From Pseudoalteromonas luteoviolacea DSM 6061 (lineage in GTDB: Bacteria > Pseudomonadota > Gammaproteobacteria > Enterobacterales > Alteromonadaceae): 48,544 nt of DNA. This document shows, one piece after another, positions 1-7,829 of the stretch. How positions within the stretch are numbered: the first letter of the stretch is position 1; each line of letters starts with the position of its first letter. The translations under genes were made by a program, and so were the position numbers. The stretch is taken from contig NZ_AUYB01000120.1 of the NCBI RefSeq assembly GCF_001625655.1, positions 1-48,544 of the forward strand, in the 5' to 3' direction. The notes under the pieces were generated by a model. It searched no databases, was not told the DNA's origin, and saw only the letters and a list, made by a program, of their open reading frames with translations.

Positions 1-18
1 TTTAATTAAAGCAGTTCA
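1..18. repeat. Left-end copy of an 18-bp terminal inverted repeat
   Basis: Positions 1-18 read TTTAATTAAAGCAGTTCA. The reverse complement of exactly this string occupies 48525-48542 at the other edge. The first ten bases are themselves a palindrome containing TTAATTAA. The stop codon of the LysR remnant lies inside the repeat. Seen directly; its nature (assembly-graph overlap or biological repeat) is not decidable from this window. Confidence 0.85.
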
Positions 19-218
19 AAGCCTTCTTGCAATATATCTACGGTTGCATCTGAAACAGAAATTTCCAATTCAATATTTGGGTATTGTTTGCAAAACTCTG
101 CGTAAATAGGCTTTAAAAGGTTTTGGTATACAAACCTTGGTGTCGTTATTCGCACCTTTCCCGAAGGATCTTTGCTCAGCTCGCTTATCACAGTCAATAA
201 AAAAGGAGTGCAGTCTTA
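6..218 (-). pseudogene. Truncated LysR-family regulator remnant (start of effector-binding domain only)
   Basis: About 66 codons open on the minus strand match the start of a LysR substrate-binding domain: the linker-like stretch SGKVRITTPRF, then the KPIYAEFCKQYPNIELEISVSD region and the EGFELL end, where family members normally read EGFDLAIR and continue for about 150 residues. A stop at 216-218 cuts off the upstream side, so the winged-helix DNA-binding domain and linker helix are absent, and a TAA at 6-8 ends the frame inside the terminal repeat. A TTG at 195-197 could nominally start translation but has no convincing ribosome-binding site. It is therefore a decayed fragment, although the left break coincides with the window edge and could partly reflect assembly. 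Confidence 0.6.
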
Positions 219-533
219 CCACGTTGAGTTGCGCGTTAGATTAAATGTAGAGACATACAAGGGTTCTCAATTTCAAGGTAAGCAAATAAGTTTACTTGTG
301 AATGAACTTTGGGAGCTCTGTGTTAAAGAAAGCAACCATATTGAGATATCTCGATATGTTGTTGACGTAGTGAAGCAGTAAATTCAGCTTACTTAGTTTT
401 ATTTGAGTTATAAGTATTTTGAGCTTAAGGTAGTCAATATGAGTTTGTCGACTGCTAGGAATGGATCCTATCACGACATTTTTTACCTATATTGGCTTAA
501 GCTTTATAGGTTTCTACATATAAGGAGAGTATT
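219..533. other. Intergenic stretch without a supportable gene
   Basis: AT-rich DNA between the LysR remnant and the gene at 534. Short open frames on both strands lack recognisable domains and ribosome-binding sites. The promoter for the downstream gene should lie here but no clear -35/-10 pair stands out. Confidence 0.5.
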
Positions 534-1718
534 ATGCTTTTAGATTTTTGGGGATTGAAAACCGATACTAAAGATGTGGGGAAATTGGGCGGACTCGTTT
601 TAAAGTTCCTGGAGCATGCAAAAAAATCAAAGGAACCATATTTTTATCCAGAGAGTATTGTAAAGAAAATGCTCCTGTCGCACGAATTTACCGAATGCAA
701 CAAGAATACTAAATTCATTAAATATGATAACTGTTACAAATACTATGACAGGGAAAGAAAGTCATTTAGTTTAACTATTAGCAAAACGGAGTCTTTGAAC
801 ATTGAGATCCCTTACAAAGAGTTAATTAATTTCATAGAAAAGCCTTCCGCTTCTATATCAGTGCCAAGTGAGATTAAGAACTATAAAATGGAGGAGTCGC
901 TATTATCGGATACAGAATATAACTTACAAGAGTATATAAAAGAAAATAATGGGACCACTGATGGGTCAATATTAAGAATAAGCTCATTTAATAAAGTCAG
1001 AGAAAACGAGTATGCTTGCACATTAGAAAAATCTTCTTATTATTATCAAGTTAGAACTAACTTAACGCTAGACTTCCCATTACAAAATCACCATGAAAAA
1101 ACATTAAGAACTCTTGATTTAGGAAGAAACAATAAGCTTCCTAGTTTTGATAATTCGATCATGGTTAATTCAATAGGGGTATCAGCAATTGTTTATTACA
1201 GGCACCCTAAAACAGGAGAGCGTCATTTCTTCTTGAAACCAAGAAAGAGTAAACGTGTAGCTGGTTCTAATACAAATGTGGGTACAGGCGTATTCCAAGG
1301 TATGCTCGGTACTATCAGCGGGGTTGTTCAAATTCCAAATGGCGTGGCGGTTGATAACCTTGTTAACTATGCAACATTAGAAATGCTCAGAGAGTTTTCA
1401 AGGGAAACAGGGATTGATCAGAAAAAAGAGCCAGCAAAAATGATCAAACCGCTATGCTTTACAAGAGAGTTAACAAGAGGAGGTAAACCTCAGTTTTTCT
1501 TTTTAATAGAGATTGATTACATATCTGATTCCGACTTTAAACGAATGTTCAGAAAATCCCTAGAGGGTATAGAAGAATTTGAGGAAGGTGTAATGAAAAA
1601 CCATATTTTGTTTAATTCAATAATGTCTCCAGAGGTTGTATCGAATATGTTTTATGCACTTTCTTACTTTCAGGAAAAAGATAATTTAGAAGCTCAAGTG
1701 CTAAATATTAAAGGCTAA
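534..1718 (+). CDS. Orphan protein with Nudix-like C-terminal half
   Basis: 394 residues with a clear ribosome-binding site (AAGGAG seven bases before the ATG). The N-terminal half (about 1-190) is Lys/Glu/Tyr-rich and matches nothing I recognise. From about residue 213 the sequence resembles a Nudix fold: SIGVSAIVYYRHP (first strand), a basic FLKPRKSKR segment, GTISGVVQIPNG, then LREFSRETGI, which looks like the REUxEExGU half of the Nudix box. The first Glu of the canonical box is not in place, so hydrolase activity is uncertain. No signal peptide or membrane segment. It stands alone, is more AT-rich than the conserved genes further on, and sits next to a decayed LysR gene, which suggests an accessory, possibly acquired gene. 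A nucleotide-sensing or nucleotide-processing role is inference only. Confidence 0.7.
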   Translation: MLLDFWGLKTDTKDVGKLGGLVLKFLEHAKKSKEPYFYPESIVKKMLLSHEFTECNKNTKFIKYDNCYKYYDRERKSFSLTISKTESLNIEIPYKELINFIEKPSASISVPSEIKNYKMEESLLSDTEYNLQEYIKENNGTTDGSILRISSFNKVRENEYACTLEKSSYYYQVRTNLTLDFPLQNHHEKTLRTLDLGRNNKLPSFDNSIMVNSIGVSAIVYYRHPKTGERHFFLKPRKSKRVAGSNTNVGTGVFQGMLGTISGVVQIPNGVAVDNLVNYATLEMLREFSRETGIDQKKEPAKMIKPLCFTRELTRGGKPQFFFLIEIDYISDSDFKRMFRKSLEGIEEFEEGVMKNHILFNSIMSPEVVSNMFYALSYFQEKDNLEAQVLNIKG

Positions 1719-1983
1719 CGATTGTAGGGTATAATATTTTTTACCATGGTGTTTTTTGAGGTATACCTTCATAATGCAAAGCTAATATTGAAATGTACCT
1801 CTTATATTTAAGCTAAGAAAGGTTGTAAATTAAAAATTCAAGGTGTTAGTGAACTTTGTCTAATATGCTAGTTCGGTTTTGCAAATTAGCATATTAATAT
1901 TTTATTGTAGAACTATGGGGTTATTAATTTTCCTTAATATAACGAATCAGCTATTTATTTTTTTGATTAGTGAAAAGGAATAA

Positions 1984-2358
1984 ATGCATTCTGGGCTAGG
2001 TGCTAAAATCCGATGCATGTTAACTTGCTTACATGGGCCTTTTCTTAATTTCACCTTATTTCTCCAAATCACAGTTCTTATTTATTTTGCTACCACCTTA
2101 GGTTTCGAGTTAACTTTAACTTTCAAAGTCGTTGGTTCTGCTTTACTTATGTCGCTAGCGTATCCTTGCGCTAGGCACACATATAAAAATGAAAAATATC
2201 TGGTGAAAGATACATATTATATTCGTAAAGCAAGGAAGCCAAAAAATCTAACTATTAACTCTTTCACCTCATCCTCATTAATCAAAAGTACAATGCACAA
2301 AATATTCGCCTTGATACATTTTTTGCTGCAGCTTTCCCTGTATCTGTTGTGCTACTAA
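1984..2358 (+). CDS. Doubtful small membrane protein
   Basis: A 124-codon frame with AAAAGGAATAA just before the ATG. It contains two adjacent hydrophobic segments, about residues 20-40 and 45-62, followed by a basic stretch with several Lys and Tyr. Its last 27 codons run antisense over the 3' end of the methyltransferase gene, so the C-terminal part may be fortuitous or the gene may have lost its proper end. No family recognised. Listed because start context and hydrophobic pattern are plausible. Confidence 0.3.
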   Translation: MHSGLGAKIRCMLTCLHGPFLNFTLFLQITVLIYFATTLGFELTLTFKVVGSALLMSLAYPCARHTYKNEKYLVKDTYYIRKARKPKNLTINSFTSSSLIKSTMHKIFALIHFLLQLSLYLLCY

Positions 2359-3165
2359 TTCTTGCCCACCGGCAATAGAATGGAGTTGGCATTGGTGTGT
2401 TTGCAAATAGTCTTTCATCTTGTGACTATCGATATCCCACTGTATAGGTTCACCGAGCTTTTCTAAGTGACGATACAGCATCTTGGGTACGGTGTTTTTT
2501 GCGCTTTCTTTGGGCTCTAGAGTGGAGAAAACAAACTGGGTGCCGTAGCCTGTTAATGTACGAATAGAATCAAAGATTGTTTTAACGTCTTTTTCGTTTA
2601 AATACATTAAAACGCCTTCGCATATGAACAAACTCAATCGCTTTGGATCGAAAGCCCCGAACTCGGTCAGCGCGGTTTGAAGCTGTTGACGGCCAAAGTC
2701 TACTGCTAAAAAGTGCATGTTCTGGCTCTGGATAGACCCTGCTTCCAGCGCTTTTACCTTCTGCTTTTGAGTGGCTGGATGATCAATTTCAATAAAATTG
2801 ACCTCAGGATAATCCTTTTGAAGACGCCAGCATAAAGAGTCAAACCCAGCGCCCAAAACGACAACCTGAGTAACGCCATTTGACAGTGCTTTTAGAGTCA
2901 ATTGCTCAATATGGCGTTTACGTAATACATAATGCAAAGAAATACCGGGTAACAGTATCCGCTCCCTGAGTTTTGCGAGCTTACAAAACCACCAACTATT
3001 GAGCTGTTTCAGTCGGTGTCGACCTTGTTCGCTCCCTTGTAGTATCTGGCGCGATACCGAAATGACATTGTCGCTTACTAAAGCCCTGTACTTTGAGGTT
3101 TTCGCTGCAAATAGAAGCCCCTGAGCGACGGTAAAAGCGGTAGAGCTGGCATTATTATCCTTCAT
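2278..3165 (-). CDS. Class I SAM-dependent methyltransferase, leucine carboxyl methyltransferase (LCM) family
   Basis: 295 residues. The SAM-binding motif VVVLGAGFDSLCWRL (about residues 97-111) and the acidic motif NFIEIDHPATQKQK are the signature of the LCM/TIGR00027-type family, whose members methylate carboxyl groups on proteins or small molecules. A third motif, LSLFICEGVLMYL, follows at about residue 177. Soluble, no signal peptide. The start codon overlaps the stop of the upstream acyltransferase gene by four bases (ATGA), so the two are translationally coupled. Together they suggest that the methyltransferase acts on the acyltransferase product, perhaps capping the free carboxylate of an N-acyl amino acid as a methyl ester. 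The family call is firm; the substrate is inference. Confidence 0.85.
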   Translation of the reverse strand: MKDNNASSTAFTVAQGLLFAAKTSKYRALVSDNVISVSRQILQGSEQGRHRLKQLNSWWFCKLAKLRERILLPGISLHYVLRKRHIEQLTLKALSNGVTQVVVLGAGFDSLCWRLQKDYPEVNFIEIDHPATQKQKVKALEAGSIQSQNMHFLAVDFGRQQLQTALTEFGAFDPKRLSLFICEGVLMYLNEKDVKTIFDSIRTLTGYGTQFVFSTLEPKESAKNTVPKMLYRHLEKLGEPIQWDIDSHKMKDYLQTHQCQLHSIAGGQELVAQQIQGKLQQKMYQGEYFVHCTFD

Positions 3166-4370
3166 GAGCGGGCCTCGCTATAAAATACAATGCTATTTTC
3201 AGTTAAGCCAATACTGCCTGTCTTAGCCTGTTGTTCAAGAAACGCCTGACTTTCATCACGTTCAACACCTGATATCACTGAAAACGCGTGCCCTCCCATT
3301 CTGACGACTCGCTGATGTGGCTTTTTCAGCATAGGTTGTGCGGTTTTAGCAAGTTGCTCGAGAAAAAACTGTAATCTTTCTTCTTGAGATGCGTGTGCGT
3401 AAATCAATGCTCTGCGACCCACATCACGAAGTTTTTGGTCCATCACTTTGAGAACCGCTTTCATAAAGCTCTGATCTTGGTTGACCTTTTGCCAAAATTC
3501 TTTTTTGTTTAGTACCATTAGGTCTGTGTTGACAATGGCGGTGGCGTTGACTTTACGAGGCTGTTCATCGATAAGGCACGACTCACCAAATAGCTCTCCG
3601 GCTGTCAAAGTTGCCAAATCAAAATCTTGCTGCATGGTGGTTGTGTCCATAGTAATACCTATGGCGCCGCTGCTGATCAAGTAAGCTTCATCCGGGTTTT
3701 CATCAGTTGCATTAAAAATCGGCGTGCCAGCGCTGACAAGCAAATATTCGTAGCACAGTGCAAATAATTCGGTCAGTTTAGAGTGTGTTCTTGGTCCACC
3801 AAATGCCCATTTTGTGATTTGTGCCATGCTACAGTGCATGGGTACCATAGAGACTGAAATATGTTCATGGCGAATTTGCGCCCCAAGCGCTTTGAGACCC
3901 ATACGCTTGTATAGCGCTAGAGTTTCGATGTTCGCTGTAGTGATAATATCAGTAACGCCTCTGGCTTCCCCAATATCACAACTCAGTTTAAACAGCGAAC
4001 GAAACAAATCTCGGCGATTGCGCCATCTGGCATCAATTGCAAACATGCCTGAGTTAGCCAACAAGGGGATAGGCAAACCTTGAGACTGGGCTTGCTCAAT
4101 TAGCTGGGAGCGATACTGATTAAAGTCATACATTTGGTCCGCCGGCAATCGAAGAGCGCCATCTATGACCACCCGTATAGTGCCGACGGGTGTTTCGCCA
4201 TCATACGCAATAATGTTATAGCTGTCGGGCATACCATCGAACATATCCATAATGATACGTTGCGGATTTTTCTGCATATAGGCGTATTCTTCGGCATATA
4301 CCTGGTACCTGAGCTGGTATACATGATTAAGCTCAACCGGTGTAGTAGCGACTTTTACTCTGATAGACAT
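3162..4370 (-). CDS. N-acyltransferase (FeeM/autoinducer-synthase-like GNAT) fused to a cyclic-nucleotide-binding Crp-like module
   Basis: 402 residues. Residues 1-185 look like the FeeM N-acyl amino acid synthase/LuxI-type GNAT fold: YQLRYQVYAEEYAYM near the N-terminus, IAYDGETPVGTIRVV, and a C-terminal part with ALYKRMGLKALG. Residues about 205-320 are a cyclic-nucleotide-binding domain with AYLISSGAIGI and the phosphate-binding cassette TAGELFGESCLIDEQPRKV, which keeps the Gly-Glu pair and the Arg that contacts the cyclic phosphate. The tail (EERLQFFLEQLA, then VISGVERDESQAFL and GSIGLTENSIVF) resembles a degenerate Crp winged helix. It is the first gene of a coupled operon with an LCM-type methyltransferase. 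Inference: cAMP or cGMP controls synthesis of an N-acylated metabolite. No strong ribosome-binding site precedes the ATG. Confidence 0.75.
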   Translation of the reverse strand: MSIRVKVATTPVELNHVYQLRYQVYAEEYAYMQKNPQRIIMDMFDGMPDSYNIIAYDGETPVGTIRVVIDGALRLPADQMYDFNQYRSQLIEQAQSQGLPIPLLANSGMFAIDARWRNRRDLFRSLFKLSCDIGEARGVTDIITTANIETLALYKRMGLKALGAQIRHEHISVSMVPMHCSMAQITKWAFGGPRTHSKLTELFALCYEYLLVSAGTPIFNATDENPDEAYLISSGAIGITMDTTTMQQDFDLATLTAGELFGESCLIDEQPRKVNATAIVNTDLMVLNKKEFWQKVNQDQSFMKAVLKVMDQKLRDVGRRALIYAHASQEERLQFFLEQLAKTAQPMLKKPHQRVVRMGGHAFSVISGVERDESQAFLEQQAKTGSIGLTENSIVFYSEARS

Positions 4371-4715
4371 TGAACGGGCTTTATTTTAATTATTGTAAAG
4401 CTGGATTGTAACCTTCAGTAGCATTGTGGTAAACAGCATGTTCAATGAAAAATAAAATCTGAATGAGCCCAGAGAAAGTGTCGAAGCTCAAAGTAATGGC
4501 TGCAAACTTTCAACTAACATATCAATGGGGTCAGAGTCATTGGTTTCCTTGTGGCTAAGTCAATTAGCTGGTGATTACGTTGTATAACATCACTGTCGTC
4601 ACAGGGGTCTTTTTTCTGTAGATGAAGCCTATTAAGCCGTCACAAAATCAGTTTCATTTGAGCATTTCGAACTAGTTTAAAAATAGAAATCTTTAAACTA
4701 AAAATATGGGTACAA
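4371..4715. other. Intergenic region with possible transposon-associated remnant
   Basis: Between the divergent ends of the acyltransferase and sensor kinase genes, both on the minus strand, so it holds the promoter of the former and the 3' end of the latter. It contains ATGGGGTCAGAGTCATTGG (about 4526-4544), a motif type that I associate with termini of Y1/REP-associated transposase elements in proteobacteria, but no transposase coding capacity. An AT-only inverted repeat lies at 4673-4700. Confidence 0.4.
4673..4700 (-). terminator. Weak hairpin downstream of the sensor kinase gene
   Basis: TAGTTTAAA (4673-4681) pairs perfectly with TTTAAACTA (4692-4700) around a ten-base loop, 16 bases beyond the kinase stop codon. 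The stem is AT-rich and has no following U-run, so terminator function is uncertain. Confidence 0.3.
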
Positions 4716-5990
4716 TTAGTTTACTACCTTGTTCGATGAAAAATCGACGCATACAGTACAACCTTGTTCTTCATTGTTTTGAATGGAAAATAGCCAGTCA
4801 AAGCGTTGGCAAAAATCCTCTACGATGAGCAGCCCTAAACCATGACCTTGTGGATCCTGATTACCGTCATAGCCACACCCTGTGTCAATTACCTTTAATC
4901 TCGACGCTGACATGACAACTTCAATACTTCCTGACTCGGTGGCTGCAATCGCATTTCTTATTAGATTGTTGAGCACAATCGCAATTACTGGCGGGCTAGC
5001 TTGGACAGTAGGCAGACTCTCAATTGTGCAGCTTAAATTGAGTCGCTTCTCAGTTGCAAGAGGGAGATTGGACTCTATGATTTTATCTAACTCATCAGTT
5101 TGCAGCGTTCTAAATGGTTCGTTGTGCTTTTCACGCTCATAGCGCACCAGCGCGAGCAGAGCATCTGTCATAGTTGACATTTGTGTAGTTGCGTCTTGCA
5201 TTCGGTTGATTTGGCGTGAAACAAAACCGTCGTCTGTCGCTCTTAAAAGAAGTTTAGAAGCGCCTTTAATAACCGTTAAGGGAGTTCGAAGCTCATGACT
5301 TGCATAACGTGCAAATGACTGTTCCCGTTTAATCAATTCGTTTACACGAGTTCTGTAACCATTTAACCCAGAAGCGAGGGTCTGAAACTCATTAGCTGCA
5401 TCGTTAGGCAACTTAAAAAGCGCACTGGGATCGTTTTTATCTAGCTGTGTCTTAAGTGCATTGACAGGCTCTATTAAACGTTGTGACAACTTCATTAAAA
5501 GCTTCGCGAAAATAAAAATAAGTACAACAACAAATGTCAGGTTAATGGCAATTACGGAGATAAATTCATCGTAACTTATCTCTACTTCATCAACATAAGT
5601 GAGCAAGATAATAGGTTTCTCAATACCATTTAGAGTAAACGAGCTTAAGTAAACCATTTGAGAGCCATCTTCTATATGCACTTCATCCAAGAAGTGGCTT
5701 TTGCCAAGAAGGTAAGGTTGGTAGGTTTGTGGCACCAGTGAAATGTCATTGTATGCGGTAGTCAATAAATCGAGCTGAACTACTTTGACTTCAGGGTTGG
5801 AGTGAAAGTAGTGAATGGCTTCCTTTTTATCAATGAGTATTCGTCTTTCTCCCATTCTGTCTTCGGCCCAGTGCAAAGTAAGTGTAATAAGCGCAAAGCA
5901 GAACAACCCTATAACAGCAGAAACAGCAGCAAAAAATAGTGCTAAGCGACCAGTCATACTGCGTGTATTTCCGAGGTATCGACGAATCAT
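4716..5990 (-). CDS. Sensor histidine kinase, PmrB/QseC-like
   Basis: 424 residues. Membrane segments at about 15-40 and 143-166 enclose a periplasmic sensor of about 100 residues, followed by a HAMP-like linker to about 222. The phosphoacceptor box is FARYASHELRTPLTVIKG with His232. The ATPase domain has the N box VLNNLIRNAIAA, the G1 box VIDTGCGYDG and the G2 box GHGLGLLIV. The start overlaps the response regulator stop by four bases, so the pair is one transcript. Because an envelope glycosyltransferase operon is divergently transcribed from the regulator, a PmrAB-like role in sensing envelope stress or cationic agents is a reasonable inference. The signal is not deducible: the periplasmic part lacks the ExxE iron motif of PmrB as far as I can see. 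Confidence 0.9.
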   Translation of the reverse strand: MIRRYLGNTRSMTGRLALFFAAVSAVIGLFCFALITLTLHWAEDRMGERRILIDKKEAIHYFHSNPEVKVVQLDLLTTAYNDISLVPQTYQPYLLGKSHFLDEVHIEDGSQMVYLSSFTLNGIEKPIILLTYVDEVEISYDEFISVIAINLTFVVVLIFIFAKLLMKLSQRLIEPVNALKTQLDKNDPSALFKLPNDAANEFQTLASGLNGYRTRVNELIKREQSFARYASHELRTPLTVIKGASKLLLRATDDGFVSRQINRMQDATTQMSTMTDALLALVRYEREKHNEPFRTLQTDELDKIIESNLPLATEKRLNLSCTIESLPTVQASPPVIAIVLNNLIRNAIAATESGSIEVVMSASRLKVIDTGCGYDGNQDPQGHGLGLLIVEDFCQRFDWLFSIQNNEEQGCTVCVDFSSNKVVN

Positions 5991-6664
5991 GGAGTTTGTT
6001 CCAAACGAAATCCAACCTTAGGCACGGTTACTAAGACAGGGTGCTTGAAAGGTTTATCTAGTTGTGTCCTAAGTTGATAAATATGACTGCGCAGCACGTC
6101 ATTATTGGCATCATTCTCTTGCCACAATTGAAATGCGATTTCTTCTTTTGTTAGGACTTCTGGCGCTTTTTTTAAAAGTAATTCCAAGATTGTGTATGTA
6201 GTAGGGTTGAGCGCAAGAAAGCGGCCTTGCCTGTAGGCTTGTCGAGTTTTCTGATCAATGGATACATCACCGTAGCTGAGTTTTTGGCTTACAAACTCAG
6301 CATTACTGCGTCGTATCAATGCATGCATGCGTGCTTCTAGAATATCTAAGTCGAACGGTTTTGTGAGGTAGTCATCTGCGCCATGCTCGAAGCCTTGTAG
6401 AATATCTTCTCTACCATCTAAAGCAGTTAGCATTAGAATGGGCGTGTTATTGCCTGACTCCCTTAGCTTATTGCAAATGGATAAACCGCTTAAACGCGGT
6501 AGCATCAGGTCTAATAAAATAATGTCAAAAGTATGTTCGCTTGCGAGTTTTAGCCCTAACTCTCCATTGTCTGCATAATCAATCTCCATACCCATTGATT
6601 CAAAGTAGTCAAACAAAATACCAGCAATTTCGCGATTATCCTCAACTATTAACAGTCTTTTCAA
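5987..6664 (-). CDS. OmpR-family response regulator, PmrA-like
   Basis: Receiver domain (acidic pair ED near residues 8-9, phosphoacceptor Asp52 in LLDLMLPRLSG, Thr in LTALDG, Lys in LTKPFD) followed by a winged-helix DNA-binding domain ending LVTVPKVGFRLE. I place the start at the TTG at 6662-6664: it gives the canonical N-terminus MKRLLIVEDN and has GGAG seven bases upstream. The ATG at 6701-6703 would add 13 untypical residues and has no ribosome-binding site. First gene of the regulator-kinase operon. Its promoter and that of the divergent glycosyltransferase operon share the roughly 120 bp up to 6791, so the regulator probably controls both. Confidence 0.88.
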   Translation of the reverse strand: MKRLLIVEDNREIAGILFDYFESMGMEIDYADNGELGLKLASEHTFDIILLDLMLPRLSGLSICNKLRESGNNTPILMLTALDGREDILQGFEHGADDYLTKPFDLDILEARMHALIRRSNAEFVSQKLSYGDVSIDQKTRQAYRQGRFLALNPTTYTILELLLKKAPEVLTKEEIAFQLWQENDANNDVLRSHIYQLRTQLDKPFKHPVLVTVPKVGFRLEQTP

Positions 6665-6791
6665 ACGAACACTCCAACAAAAATCTCTATCTATATTATG
6701 CATAATTAGCGTGAAAAAAATGTCGACGACAACTCTTTCACTGCAGCCAATGTAGGCTAAATCCGTCTTTTAATGATGCGGATAAATACAT

Positions 6792-7829
6792 ATGTCTTTT
6801 TCTAATGCACCGATAACAAATATAAACACACTGACTAAACGCCGAGACATTGGACCCACATTGTCAGTCGTTGTTCCGTTCTATAACGAATCAGAAGTAC
6901 TTGCTGAATTTCATCAGCGACTCAGTTGGGTAATGACGCAAATCAGTGGCAAAACAGAAATTATCTATGTCGATGATGGGAGTGTTGATGGTAGTTTAGA
7001 GATTGTCAAAAATTTCGATGCGATGAACTGTACGATTAAGTGCGTTGAGCTCAGTCGGAACTTCGGCAAAGAGAACGCTATGAGTGCAGGCCTCAATCAT
7101 GCAAAGGGCCAAGCAGTTGTTATGATAGACGCTGACCTGCAAGACCCACCAGAGCTTATCCCTAAAATGTTGTGTAAATGGCGAATGGGGTTTGATGTTG
7201 TTAACATGAAGCGCACAAACCGTCGTGGAGAGTCATGGTTTAAGCGTTTTTCAGCTGGGTGCTTTTATAAAATTCTAAATAAAATGACGCCATTAAACGT
7301 CCCAGAAAACGTGGGGGATTTTCGTTTGATGAGCGCCAAAGTGGTCAAACACATTAATGCTCTACCAGAACGTACTCGCTATATGAAAGGGATTTTCGCA
7401 TGGCCAGGGTTTAATCAAACAACCATTGAGTTTGAACGTGATGCACGTTACTTAGGACAGACAAAATGGAACTACTTAAAGCTGATCGGTCTTGCCATGG
7501 ATGGAATATCATCCTTTTCAATTCGCCCACTCAGAATCGCGACTATATTAGGGGCGTTGGTCGCAAGTTCTGCATTTATTTATGGTTTGTTCATCATTAC
7601 TAAAACCATTGCTTTTGGTGAAGTTGTTTCCGGTTATCCTTCTACAATGGTGGTCCAGTTGGCGCTTGGTGGAGTACAGCTGCTCTCTATAGGGTTACTG
7701 GGAGAGTATATTGGACGAATATTCATTGAGGTCAAACAAAGACCACTTTACCTCGTGGCAGGTGTACACGATTGCAAAGGTATATCGAATAACAATGCTA
7801 ATTTGGCGACTGTAGGGGAGAAATCATAG
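6792..7829 (+). CDS. Polyprenyl-phosphate glycosyltransferase, family 2 (GtrB/ArnC-like)
   Basis: 345 residues. An N-terminal GT-A domain begins SVVVPFYNESEVL, with IIYVDDGSVDGS, ELSRNFGKENAMSAGL and the catalytic metal-binding DADLQDPPE. The linker GQTKWNYLKL is typical of GtrB/ArnC-type enzymes. Two C-terminal membrane helices follow at about residues 250-270 and 283-305. The family transfers a sugar from a nucleotide donor to undecaprenyl phosphate on the cytoplasmic face. The gene overlaps the next by one base. In this operon it likely makes the lipid-linked sugar that the ArnT-like enzyme uses. The ribosome-binding site is weak. Sugar identity is unknown. Confidence 0.9.
   Translation: MSFSNAPITNINTLTKRRDIGPTLSVVVPFYNESEVLAEFHQRLSWVMTQISGKTEIIYVDDGSVDGSLEIVKNFDAMNCTIKCVELSRNFGKENAMSAGLNHAKGQAVVMIDADLQDPPELIPKMLCKWRMGFDVVNMKRTNRRGESWFKRFSAGCFYKILNKMTPLNVPENVGDFRLMSAKVVKHINALPERTRYMKGIFAWPGFNQTTIEFERDARYLGQTKWNYLKLIGLAMDGISSFSIRPLRIATILGALVASSAFIYGLFIITKTIAFGEVVSGYPSTMVVQLALGGVQLLSIGLLGEYIGRIFIEVKQRPLYLVAGVHDCKGISNNNANLATVGEKS

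Noticed and set aside
172..381. 69-codon plus-strand frame overlapping the LysR remnant
   Set aside because: No ribosome-binding site or recognisable domain; its beginning is antisense to the LysR fragment.
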